A stretch of DNA of 8,715 nt, taken from NCBI GenBank assembly GCA_000991805.1, contig LBSF01000025.1:1-8715 (forward strand). The letters run 5' to 3'. Origin of the DNA: a candidate division WS6 bacterium GW2011_GWC2_36_7. GTDB lineage: Bacteria; Patescibacteriota; Dojkabacteria; SC72. Made by a program: the position numbers and the translations under genes. The notes under the pieces are model-generated. The model ran no database searches and was not told the DNA's origin. It saw nothing but the letters and a program-made list of their open reading frames with translations. Of the stretch, positions 1-5,307 are shown piece by piece (position 1 is the stretch's first letter; every line of letters starts with the position of its first letter).

Positions 1-46
1 TTTTTCCAGTTCTCGAAGCTCCAATTATTAAAATATTTTTCCTCAT
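1..46 (-). CDS. P-loop NTPase, N-terminal fragment (runs off window)
   Basis: Only the first 15 codons lie inside the window. They read MRKNILIIGASRTGK, a short hydrophobic beta strand followed by a Walker A motif of the form GxxxxGK. The next codon starts with A, which fits the expected Thr or Ser. This is the usual beginning of a nucleotide-binding kinase or AAA-type ATPase, but the fragment is too short to choose between families. The ATG (44-46) lies 16 nt after the enolase stop codon on the same strand, so the two were probably co-transcribed. No clear Shine-Dalgarno site is visible; only an A-rich AAAGAAAT lies upstream. Confidence 0.6.
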   Translation of the reverse strand, partial: MRKNILIIGASRTGK

Positions 47-62
47 TTATATTTCTTTAATA

Positions 63-1265
63 TTATCTCTTTAATATCTCCTCAATCTCCAACAATCTAT
101 TGTATTTAGCCAACCTTTCTCCTCTGTCTGGTCCTCCAAACTTACTCTGTTGTGCAGGAGTACCTACTACTAAATCAGCAATCATATCATCATTTGTTTC
201 TCCACTACGATGTGATATTACAGCACACATATTATTCGCCATAGTCAATCTAATGGCATCTAAGGTCTCTGTTACAGTCCCAATCTGATTTAATTTAATC
301 AATACGCTGTTCATAGCCTTAGTATCAATACCATGCTGTATTCTCTCGGTATTTGTAGTTAAAAGATCATCTCCTACAATCTGATATTTAGAACCAAAGT
401 CATTTGTAAATTTGCTCCAATGGAGAATATTGGATATTGTGAGTACCAATCCTTTTGTAATTCTATCCATTCTTCTGTGCTCAATGCTTTGTCTTCACTC
501 TTGAGCTCATATCTTGAAGTATCCTTGTTGTAGAACTCTGAGGCTGCAACATCTATAGCGATTTCAAAATCTTCACCAGGTTTGTATCCAGCTTTAGTTA
601 TGCCTTCCATAATAATATCAAAGGCTTCCTTGTTACTTTGTATCTCTTTAGGAGCATATGCACCTTCAAAACCTACACCAGTGGAGTATCCTTTTGCTTT
701 GAGAACATCTCTAGGCTTTAAATGCATCTGCAAAGCTATCAAATCTATCAATCTTTGGAGCCACCATATATTCTTGTATATCTGTTGACCAGTCTCCGTG
801 CTTCCCACCTTCTAATACTAAAATCTGTGGGCGAGGAAGTCTTAATGTTTCTGGGTTGTAATTCTTGTCTGAATATATCATTCCAAAGTATTCATAGAGT
901 TGTAATCCTAAGGAGTTTGCAGTTGCTCTACAGAATGCCATTGAGCATGAGAGAATTGTATTTCCACCTAATTTGCTTTTTTGTGTTGTCCCATCTAAAT
1001 CAATTAGGAAATCATCAAACTCTTTTTGACTTGTAAAATCTTTTTCTTTTAAGGCTTCAGATATAACGGTGTTTACATTTTCTACTGCTTTAGATACATG
1101 GCCATCCTCATCTCTTAATTCCAAGACTTCATTTGTGCCTGTAGATGCACCTGAAGGTACTTCACCTTTTCCTTTGTCACCGCTCCATAGTTCTATTTCT
1201 GTTGATATGGTAGGTATTCCTCTTGAATCTAATATTTCTCTTGCATGTATGTTTTGGATTTTCAT
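63..1265 (-). pseudogene. eno: Enolase, disrupted by two small deletions
   Basis: Enolase converts 2-phosphoglycerate to phosphoenolpyruvate in lower glycolysis. Three collinear pieces in alternating frames together cover the family. The first (1265 to about 714) has HAREILDSRG, PSGASTG, GGKHG and DIQEYM. The second (about 712 to 421) has KAKGYSTGVGFEGAYAP and AIDVAASEF. The third (about 419 to 63) has [22 protein letters not shown] and the [15 protein letters not shown] tail. At each junction roughly eight conserved residues are missing. At about 711-716, FADAFKA runs straight into RDVLKAKG, lacking the GxEVFHxL segment. At about 417-421, PIFSI runs straight into WSKF, lacking the EDGL segment that carries a metal-ligand Glu (yeast Glu295). 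The implied losses are about 23 and 25 nt, so the last piece returns to the first frame, but a TAG at 711-713 blocks it. The gene spans about 401 codons against 432 aa in E. coli. It is either a real pseudogene or an assembly error. Confidence 0.88.
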
Positions 1266-1293
1266 ATTTCTATCTTTTCTATATTATTCTATT

Positions 1294-1299
1294 ATTCTA
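1294..1299 (-). promoter_or_regulatory. Possible -10 box for the enolase transcript
   Basis: The minus strand reads TAGAAT here, with an AAGACAAT-like element about 17 nt upstream that could serve as a weak -35. It lies 28 nt before the enolase ATG, so this mRNA would have a short leader. The leader contains only a weak purine stretch (AAAAGATAGAAAT). Confidence 0.35.
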
Positions 1300-1335
1300 G
1301 CAGAGGATTAGGTAATTGTCTTTAGGTATATAGTT

Positions 1336-1344
1336 TGATAGAAT
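1336..1344 (+). promoter_or_regulatory. Extended -10 promoter of the tRNA-Leu/tRNA-Val unit
   Basis: TGaTAGAAT is an extended -10 element ending 14 nt before the first base of tRNA-Leu. This is the same distance as for the tRNA-Val(CAC) promoter at 4703-4708. No convincing -35 is visible. Confidence 0.55.
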
Positions 1345-1358
1345 CATGCATATGTTAA

Positions 1359-1444
1359 GCCGAGGTGGTGAAATTGGCAGACACGCTACCTTGAGGTGGT
1401 AGTGGGAGTAAAATCCCTTGCAGGTTCAACTCCTGTCCCCGGCA
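1359..1444 (+). tRNA. tRNA-Leu (anticodon GAG)
   Basis: This is a class II tRNA with the long variable arm expected of leucine tRNAs. The acceptor stem is 1359-1365 with 1437-1443. The anticodon stem is CTACC/GGTAG (1386-1390 with 1398-1402), with GAG at 1393-1395, reading CUC and CUU codons. The variable arm is a GGGA/TCCC hairpin (1404-1407 with 1414-1417). The T stem is 1420-1424 with 1432-1436 around TTCAACT. The discriminator is A1444 and the 3' CCA is not encoded. The acceptor stem has one A-C mismatch (A1363 opposite C1439), which is unusual. Confidence 0.93.
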
Positions 1445-1453
1445 TATTGTTAT

Positions 1454-1530
1454 GGACGACTAGCTCAGCTGGTTAGAGCATCTCGTTTACACCGAGAAGG
1501 TCATAGGTTCGATCCCTATGTCGTCTACCA
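1454..1530 (+). tRNA. tRNA-Val (anticodon UAC), CCA encoded
   Basis: The acceptor stem is 1454-1460 with 1520-1526 and begins with a G-U pair. The anticodon stem TCTCG/CGAGA (1481-1485 with 1493-1497) frames the loop TTTACAC, with anticodon TAC at 1488-1490. The T arm is ATAGG/CCTAT around TTCGATC. The discriminator is A1527 and CCA is encoded at 1528-1530. It starts 9 nt after tRNA-Leu, so the two are almost certainly one transcript. Its first 28 bases are nearly the same as those of tRNA-Val(CAC) at 4723, which suggests duplication. Confidence 0.95.
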
Positions 1531-1541
1531 TCACATATTTT

Positions 1542-1550
1542 TGGTATAAT
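1542..1550 (+). promoter_or_regulatory. Extended -10 promoter, leaderless start at 1556
   Basis: TGgTATAAT is a perfect extended -10 element. It ends 5 nt before the ATG at 1556, so transcription should begin at or within a base or two of the start codon. Confidence 0.7.
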
Positions 1551-1555
1551 TACTT

Positions 1556-2023
1556 ATGGAGATTATTCTACCAATAATAATTACTTGGCTAATTAGTCCT
1601 ATTGCTTTGTTTATTATTACCCATCTAAGCAAATCAAAACAAAAATTCCCTGCAAGTATAACTGGAGCTATAGGAGATACGGTATTCTTACCTATTTTTA
1701 ATGCGGTATCTGTTTATTATGGAATTATTGAAAATATCAATAATAATTTATTAATACTATTTTGTGGTTTATTAGGTATGGTCGTCTTTTCTGGGATATA
1801 TCTTGTATATCGTAAAAATAGAAAAGATAGAGATGATTGGATGAAAAACAAAAAAGGGGATTTTAATTTTGCGGGTTGGTACCATTTTATATATGTCATA
1901 TTACAATCGTTGTTCATTTTCATCTCATTAGTATACTTTTATGATAAAACATTGATATGGATTTCTTTGGCAGGATATTTGTTAACAACTCCTTCTGTTA
2001 GATATCTTATAAAGAAGATTTAG
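1556..2023 (+). CDS. Small multi-pass membrane protein, unknown function
   Basis: I do not recognise this 155-aa protein. It is strongly hydrophobic, with about five likely membrane segments near residues 3-24, 38-58, 64-86, 108-128 and 131-149. A basic, polar stretch between the third and fourth (RKNRKDRDDWMKNKKGD) should face the cytoplasm by the positive-inside rule. The protein ends in a short basic tail (IKKI). No catalytic or transport motif is visible. The ATG at 1556 is chosen because a perfect extended -10 box ends 5 nt upstream, leaving no room for a ribosome binding site. It follows the tRNA-Leu/tRNA-Val pair but has its own promoter. The stop is TAG, and a strong promoter for a small RNA begins 12 nt later. 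Confidence 0.8.
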   Translation: MEIILPIIITWLISPIALFIITHLSKSKQKFPASITGAIGDTVFLPIFNAVSVYYGIIENINNNLLILFCGLLGMVVFSGIYLVYRKNRKDRDDWMKNKKGDFNFAGWYHFIYVILQSLFIFISLVYFYDKTLIWISLAGYLLTTPSVRYLIKKI

Positions 2024-2034
2024 ATTAACTGTGT

Positions 2035-2063
2035 TTGACAGTAAATTATGGCCATTGTATAAT
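2035..2063 (+). promoter_or_regulatory. Perfect consensus sigma-70 promoter of a small RNA
   Basis: TTGACA (2035-2040) and TATAAT (2058-2063) are separated by exactly 17 nt, so both hexamers and the spacing match consensus. It is the strongest promoter I can see in the window and the only one with a clear -35. Initiation is predicted near 2070. No start codon follows before the terminator at 2109-2132 except possible non-ATG triplets. Confidence 0.85.
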
Positions 2064-2069
2064 AAACAA

Positions 2070-2132
2070 TCAAATCCTCTCAATGGCTTCGGCGATAGAG
2101 AGTCAACGGGGGCTTCGGCCCCTTGTTTTTTT
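2070..2132 (+). ncRNA. Candidate small RNA with two UUCG-capped hairpins
   Basis: The stretch from the predicted start near 2070 to the T-run at 2126-2132 gives an RNA of about 63 nt. Hairpin 1 pairs CTCTC (2077-2081) with GAGAG (2098-2102). It continues with A2083-T2096 and T2084-A2095, then G2086-C2093 and C2087-G2092, around a TTCG tetraloop; A-A and G-G single mismatches separate these blocks. Hairpin 2 is the terminator, also capped by TTCG. There is no open reading frame of useful length. I do not recognise it as a known RNA family. It is either a free small RNA or an attenuated leader of the NYN nuclease gene that starts 20 nt downstream. The 5' end is predicted. Confidence 0.65.
2109..2132 (+). 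terminator. Rho-independent terminator, UUCG tetraloop
   Basis: GGGGC (2109-2113), TTCG loop, GCCCC (2118-2122), then TTG and seven T (2126-2132). It is a textbook intrinsic terminator and the only strong one in the window. It ends 20 nt before the start codon of the NYN gene. Confidence 0.92.
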
Positions 2133-2152
2133 ATATATCCTCATCTGCCAAC

Positions 2153-2686
2153 ATGAATAGAGTAAAAGTTTTCATAGACAATAGTAATGTGTATAAATCT
2201 CTTTCTGAGCAGCATATTGTTGACCCAAACTGGATAAAACAGTACGACCCACTGTTTTTAGCAAAAATTCTAGCGGGTAGTAGGGAGTTAGTAGGTGTGA
2301 ATTTCTATTGTACGAATCCTCCACCTATTCTTAAGAAAACAAATCCTAAGGCCTTTGCTTTACAAGAGAGCTATTATAGTCGTATAGCTAACTTGGATAA
2401 GGTGATTGTCCATTTTGGAACTTTAACCATGAATGACGGGCAATATTTTGAAAAGAATCTTGATACTCAGATGGCAGTAGATATAATGGAAGGGGCTTTT
2501 CTAAATCATTATGACACTCTAATTCTTGTATCAAGCGATGGAGATTTTGAAAGTTCTGTTAGGAAGGTCAAAGATATTGGGAAAAGAGTAGAAATTCTAT
2601 TTTTTAAAGATAATGTTTCGCAGAACTTAAAGAAGGTTAGTGATTTAAATAAGAGAGCAAGAAGGTCGTATTTCAGACAACTTTAA
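2153..2686 (+). CDS. NYN-domain (LabA/DUF88-like) ribonuclease
   Basis: This 177-aa protein is a single NYN domain, a PIN-like metal-dependent nuclease fold whose studied members cut RNA. It opens with strand VKVFIDNSN, giving the first acidic residue at D9. KNLDTQMAVD gives D104 and D110, and LVSSDGDF gives D129 and D131. These are the expected conserved acidic positions of the LabA/DUF88 branch. The C-terminal end is basic (KRARRSYF), suitable for RNA contact. The ATG at 2153 is preferred over an upstream TTG at 2123, because that TTG lies inside the terminator stem-loop region and the family begins at the FIDNSN strand. No Shine-Dalgarno site is visible. A TATATA/TATATC at 2132-2139 might be a -10 box; otherwise expression depends on readthrough of the terminator. 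Confidence 0.85.
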   Translation: MNRVKVFIDNSNVYKSLSEQHIVDPNWIKQYDPLFLAKILAGSRELVGVNFYCTNPPPILKKTNPKAFALQESYYSRIANLDKVIVHFGTLTMNDGQYFEKNLDTQMAVDIMEGAFLNHYDTLILVSSDGDFESSVRKVKDIGKRVEILFFKDNVSQNLKKVSDLNKRARRSYFRQL

Positions 2687-2692
2687 TATTTC

Positions 2693-2701
2693 TGATATAC
2701 T
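2693..2701 (+). promoter_or_regulatory. Extended -10 promoter, leaderless start at 2709
   Basis: TGaTATACT ends 7 nt before the ATG of the Nudix gene, placing initiation at the start codon itself. There is no Shine-Dalgarno site. Confidence 0.6.
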
Positions 2702-2708
2702 GTTAGTC

Positions 2709-3269
2709 ATGACTAACTATTACAATGACCTAACCACAGATCCTAAGGAAGAATTACTCTCTCATGTAGATGAAAATGATATTGAAATAGAGGGTATTAG
2801 AAGAGAGGAATGTCATAATGAAAGTATTAAACCATGGCATAGGAATTCTCATGTATATATTGTTAACTCAAAGGGAGAGCTATATATAACTCGCAGATCA
2901 CATACCAAAGATACCTCTCCAGATCTCCTAACTGTTACTACTGCAGGGCATATTAGATATCAGGAAGATCCAAAAGAATCTGCTCAAAGAGAATTAATGG
3001 AAGAATTATGTTTGGAAGCTACAATACACTTTGTAAAGAAATACAAGGTAGACTATGGTTTTGAAAGAGAATTCATATATGTATATTTTGGTAAAACGGA
3101 TAATGTTCCTAAGATAGGGAATGAAGAAGTAGGAGCGATTATACCTATGCCTTTAGATAACGTAGTGAAGGGTATTAAAGATGGATCATTGAAGTTAGCT
3201 CCTGGAGCCCAGGATGTTATACAGATATTAATTAGTGAGAATATATTAAGACACGAGATGTTTAATTAG
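2709..3269 (+). CDS. Nudix hydrolase, IPP isomerase/YfcD-like
   Basis: This 186-aa protein has a clear Nudix box: G80, five residues, E86, seven residues, R94-E95-L, then E98-E99. The E residues bind the metal used to hydrolyse a nucleoside diphosphate linked to another group. The usual Gly near the end of the box is Cys101. The segment before it (WHRNSHVYIVNSKGELYITRR, interrupted here only for length: residues about 43-63) and the T-T-A-G lead-in resemble the YfcD and isopentenyl-diphosphate isomerase branch, so the substrate could be a nucleotide derivative or an isoprenoid diphosphate. I cannot decide which. The start follows a leaderless-type promoter. A CYTH-like stub begins one base after its TAG stop, so the ancestral pair was probably translationally coupled. 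Confidence 0.87.
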   Translation: MTNYYNDLTTDPKEELLSHVDENDIEIEGIRREECHNESIKPWHRNSHVYIVNSKGELYITRRSHTKDTSPDLLTVTTAGHIRYQEDPKESAQRELMEELCLEATIHFVKKYKVDYGFEREFIYVYFGKTDNVPKIGNEEVGAIIPMPLDNVVKGIKDGSLKLAPGAQDVIQILISENILRHEMFN

Positions 3270-3270
3270 T

Positions 3271-3381
3271 ATGAAGAATATAGAGGTAGAGATTCGTTCC
3301 TTCATTACAGAAGCACAGTACAAATCTCTTTTGAAATACTTTAAAAAGGATTGGGAAAATGCTTTAGTTTGGTTTTATTAA
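3271..3381 (+). pseudogene. Truncated CYTH-domain protein, N-terminal remnant
   Basis: A 36-codon reading frame begins MKNIEVEIRSFITEAQYKSL and ends with LVWFY and TAA. The start looks like the beginning of CYTH proteins (class IV adenylate cyclase/thiamine triphosphatase fold), whose first strand carries an E-x-E metal-binding motif, here E5-V-E7, followed by an amphipathic helix. A complete CYTH domain is about 150-200 aa, so most of it is missing. The similarity fades at about codon 26, near position 3348, close to the 3' end of the convergent 339-aa gene (stop at 3341). A deletion or insertion probably joined the two. The ATG is one base after the Nudix stop. CYTH assignment rests on about 25 residues. 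Confidence 0.6.
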
Positions 3382-4360
3382 TTTTTTTTAACACAAATCC
3401 AATATCGGTTTTATTGCCATCGTGGTAAGGGTATTTCTTAACATAATCATTTGCCCATTTTATAGCTTTCGTTGCTAATTTCGCAGCTCTATTATATTCG
3501 TTGGCATTAAAATCAAACTTGAGTATTTCTTTTGCTTCTTTGTATAAAAGAACTTTTTCAATATTTAGTAAGCTCCAGACAGATGCAGGTTCCATCAGTA
3601 GTTCGGGTAGTGCATATATTAACTGTGCCTTAATTTCTCGAACATCTTTTCCTAATATGAAGTTGGCTATGAAAATAGCATTTGTTTGAGCTTCTCTCCC
3701 ATAGCCAGCTATTCTAAATGGTTTATGCTTTATAGCCATATTAAACTTCTCGAGGAATAACTTCTTTATTTCTTCTGTCTGGTATATTGAAGTATTAAGT
3801 TTGTGTCTATTTAAAAATTCCAAGAGTCTCATTTCATCGTCAAAGTCTATGTCAGATTGGAATTGTGCTCTAGCGAGGAAGTATCTCAATGTGCTTTCCA
3901 ATCCTTTCTGTATAGCTTCGTTTTCTAGACCGTTTGAATCCAAGAAAAGTGAAGCAAAAGTTTCGAGATCACCTATTCTTATGTGGCATAAATATGCACT
4001 TTCGGAATCATCAGTACATTGCCAAAGTTTAGAAATATTAAGATAATCAGCTAAAATTTGTTGAGATGCAGAATTAATTATCAAAGCATCATCCGCAATG
4101 AATTCTTTAATGTATGGTGTGTACAGAAGTTGCTTAAATGAATCTGAAGTGCTGTTAGAGTCAGCTAAGAATAACGGGAGATTTGTAATAACCTGCTTCA
4201 CAAATTCTGGATGTTGAAGACTGTTCGTATCTACATCTGCTAGGTATGCTTCTTCAGGGTTATTTAATCGGTTTCGTATTTCTTGTATATTTTGTTCTGT
4301 ATCGTAAGCAAGGGGAGTGGTGGAATCTGTATGTGGGTAGAAAATAGGGTCTGTTTGCAT
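3341..4360 (-). CDS. 339-aa protein of unknown function
   Basis: I do not recognise this protein. It has no signal peptide, membrane segment or catalytic motif that I can identify. The N-terminal 30 residues are polar and look disordered (PHTDSTTPLAYDTEQN). The rest appears to be mainly alpha-helical, with repeated amphipathic blocks such as QVITNLPLFLADS, RLLEFLNRHKL and KAQLIYALPELL, which could be an alpha-solenoid type fold. The C-terminus is basic (KKINKTKLKHFPNPF). The ATG at 4360 has an A/T-rich TATAAG 8 nt upstream on the minus strand and no Shine-Dalgarno site. Its last codons overlap the convergent CYTH stub, so this gene marks a rearrangement border. Its location suggests an accessory, cytoplasmic lineage-specific protein. 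Confidence 0.75.
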   Translation of the reverse strand: MQTDPIFYPHTDSTTPLAYDTEQNIQEIRNRLNNPEEAYLADVDTNSLQHPEFVKQVITNLPLFLADSNSTSDSFKQLLYTPYIKEFIADDALIINSASQQILADYLNISKLWQCTDDSESAYLCHIRIGDLETFASLFLDSNGLENEAIQKGLESTLRYFLARAQFQSDIDFDDEMRLLEFLNRHKLNTSIYQTEEIKKLFLEKFNMAIKHKPFRIAGYGREAQTNAIFIANFILGKDVREIKAQLIYALPELLMEPASVWSLLNIEKVLLYKEAKEILKFDFNANEYNRAAKLATKAIKWANDYVKKYPYHDGNKTDIGFVLKKINKTKLKHFPNPF

Positions 4361-4368
4361 AGAAATAA

Positions 4369-4374
4369 CTTATA
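4369..4374 (-). promoter_or_regulatory. Possible -10 box of the 339-aa gene
   Basis: The minus strand reads TATAAG, ending 8 nt before the ATG at 4360. It is weaker than the other start-proximal -10 boxes but in the same position. Confidence 0.35.
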
Positions 4375-4473
4375 ATCTTATTCTATATCTATTATATTCT
4401 TTAAGTCATAATTATGTCAATTTATTTCTATCGTTGATATTTAAAACGTGGTATATTTTAACATATATAACTT

Positions 4474-4482
4474 TGGTATATA
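4474..4482 (+). promoter_or_regulatory. Extended -10 promoter, leaderless start at 4488
   Basis: TGgTATATA ends 5 nt before ATG 4488, the same spacing as at 1556 and 4821. An ATG at 4482 would overlap the -10 box, so 4488 is the better start. Confidence 0.5.
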
Positions 4483-4487
4483 TGATT

Positions 4488-4700
4488 ATGAAATTTGAAA
4501 CTGTCGCATTAGTTGTTGTAGGTAGCATTATTATTGGTATATTAGGTGGATTTGCTGCCAGGAGTTTTTGGATTGGTCTTGGATTACCTGTGGTTTTAAT
4601 TGTCCTAGGTCTTATGTGGTTAGCTCTTAGACCTTCTGTTCCTGAAACACCAAAGGAAGAAGAAAAGAAGGAAGATACTACGCAACCAAGACAGGAATAG
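4488..4700 (+). CDS. 70-aa two-helix membrane protein with charged tail
   Basis: This small protein has two likely membrane helices, about residues 5-24 (TVALVVVGSIIIGILGGFAA) and 28-47, joined by the short turn RSFW. A cytoplasmic-looking tail follows, rich in Glu, Lys, Pro and Thr (KEEEKKEDTTQPRQE). The short inter-helix turn means that both ends lie on the same side of the membrane. I know no function for it; a helper or scaffold subunit is possible but not shown. A longer reading frame reaches back to a TTG at 4434, but that start would be upstream of the promoter element, so 4488 is chosen. The stop TAG lies 2 nt before the -10 box of the tRNA-Val(CAC) gene. Confidence 0.65.
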   Translation: MKFETVALVVVGSIIIGILGGFAARSFWIGLGLPVVLIVLGLMWLALRPSVPETPKEEEKKEDTTQPRQE

Positions 4701-4702
4701 GG

Positions 4703-4708
4703 TATAAT
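4703..4708 (+). promoter_or_regulatory. -10 box of tRNA-Val(CAC)
   Basis: A perfect TATAAT ends 14 nt before the first base of the tRNA, matching the distance seen for the tRNA-Leu unit. No -35 is obvious. Confidence 0.6.
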
Positions 4709-4722
4709 TCTCAATGTTTAAT

Positions 4723-4796
4723 GGACGATTAGCTCAGCTGGTTAGAGCATCGCATTCACATTGCGAAGGTCATTGGTTCGATCCCAATATCGTCTA
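4723..4796 (+). tRNA. tRNA-Val (anticodon CAC)
   Basis: The acceptor stem is 4723-4729 with 4789-4795 and begins with a G-U pair like the UAC isoacceptor. The anticodon stem TCGCA/TGCGA (4750-4754 with 4762-4766) frames TTCACAT, with anticodon CAC at 4757-4759, reading GUG. The T arm is ATTGG/CCAAT around TTCGATC. The discriminator is A4796. CCA is not encoded, unlike the UAC copy at 1454. It stands alone with its own promoter. Confidence 0.95.
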
Positions 4797-4806
4797 GATT
4801 ATTCTT

Positions 4807-4815
4807 TGATATAAT
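4807..4815 (+). promoter_or_regulatory. Extended -10 promoter, leaderless start at 4821
   Basis: TGaTATAAT is a perfect extended -10 box ending 5 nt before the ATG at 4821. It sits 10 nt after the end of tRNA-Val(CAC). Confidence 0.7.
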
Positions 4816-4820
4816 AAATC

Positions 4821-5228
4821 ATGTGGACATGTAAAAAATGTAATAGAGAATTTATAAAGACCAATCAATCTCACTCCTGTGTTGTATACCCAATAGATAA
4901 CCATTTCCGAGGAAAAGGAGACAAAAGCAAAGCACTCTTTAATGCCTTAACAAAATCAATAGAAGATAATATTGGGAAGTTGAAGATAGAAGCTTTGCCC
5001 TGTTGCATACACCTTGTGAGCCATTATACCTTCAGTGGAGTTTGGATATTGAAAGATAAAATAAGATTAGATTTTAGAGTAGATTACGAGATCAAAAGTA
5101 AAAGGTTTGTTAAAGTAGAGAAGTTATCTACAAATAGAACTTTGTATTTTGTAGAGATAACAAAGGAGGATGATATAGATCCCGAGCTATTAGGCTGGTT
5201 GAAAGACTCATATAACCTTAAGAGTTAG
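4821..5228 (+). CDS. DUF5655-domain protein with N-terminal zinc-binding motif
   Basis: This 135-aa protein begins MWTCKKCNREF and continues NQSHSC, giving a probable zinc site from C4, C7, H18 and C20. The rest matches the DUF5655 pattern as I remember it: a DHFxGK segment (here NHFRGKGDK), a helix with ALFNAL, a basic strand region ending in DFRVDYEI, and a C-terminal helix LLGWLKDSYNL. Members are small, widely scattered bacterial proteins of unknown biochemical role; the fold has been linked to nucleic-acid or transport-related proteins without proof. The start is fixed by a perfect extended -10 box 5 nt upstream. It has no Shine-Dalgarno site and ends with TAG. Confidence 0.8.
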   Translation: MWTCKKCNREFIKTNQSHSCVVYPIDNHFRGKGDKSKALFNALTKSIEDNIGKLKIEALPCCIHLVSHYTFSGVWILKDKIRLDFRVDYEIKSKRFVKVEKLSTNRTLYFVEITKEDDIDPELLGWLKDSYNLKS

Positions 5229-5291
5229 TTAAAGATTTCTTGTCCTTCCAACATTTATCACATATTAATGGTATGATTAAGTACATTAAAT

Positions 5292-5300
5292 TGTTATACC
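5292..5300 (+). promoter_or_regulatory. Extended -10-like element, leaderless start at 5308
   Basis: TGtTATACC ends 7 nt before the ATG at 5308. The last base departs from consensus, but the position fits the start-proximal series. Confidence 0.5.
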
Positions 5301-5307
5301 TACGATT

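Noticed and set aside
63..1265. Programmed frameshifting or bypassing in enolase
   Set aside because: Reading through the breaks would still lack about eight conserved residues at each site, including a metal-ligand Glu, and no slippery sequence or pseudoknot is apparent.
711..1311. Plus-strand reading frames of 80-104 codons across the enolase region
   Set aside because: They are antisense to clearly recognisable enolase sequence, have no start-proximal promoter and encode low-complexity hydrophobic text.
2123..2152. TTG start giving ten extra residues to the NYN protein
   Set aside because: The TTG lies immediately after the terminator stem, in the tail of the hairpin, and the extra residues precede the normal family start.
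3379..3390. T-rich run as a terminator for the Nudix/CYTH unit
   Set aside because: No hairpin precedes it.
3501..4046. Plus-strand reading frames inside the 339-aa gene
   Set aside because: Two short antisense frames with no promoter or recognisable protein; the long minus-strand frame is more protein-like.
4412..4714. 100-codon minus-strand frame opposite the 70-aa membrane protein
   Set aside because: The plus-strand frame has a start-proximal extended -10 box and a clear two-helix membrane pattern; the antisense product looks like a shadow.
1454..4796. The two tRNA-Val genes as a direct repeat bounding a mobile element
   Set aside because: The similarity covers the tRNA body as expected for isoacceptors, the anticodon stems differ, and no integrase or transposase lies between them.
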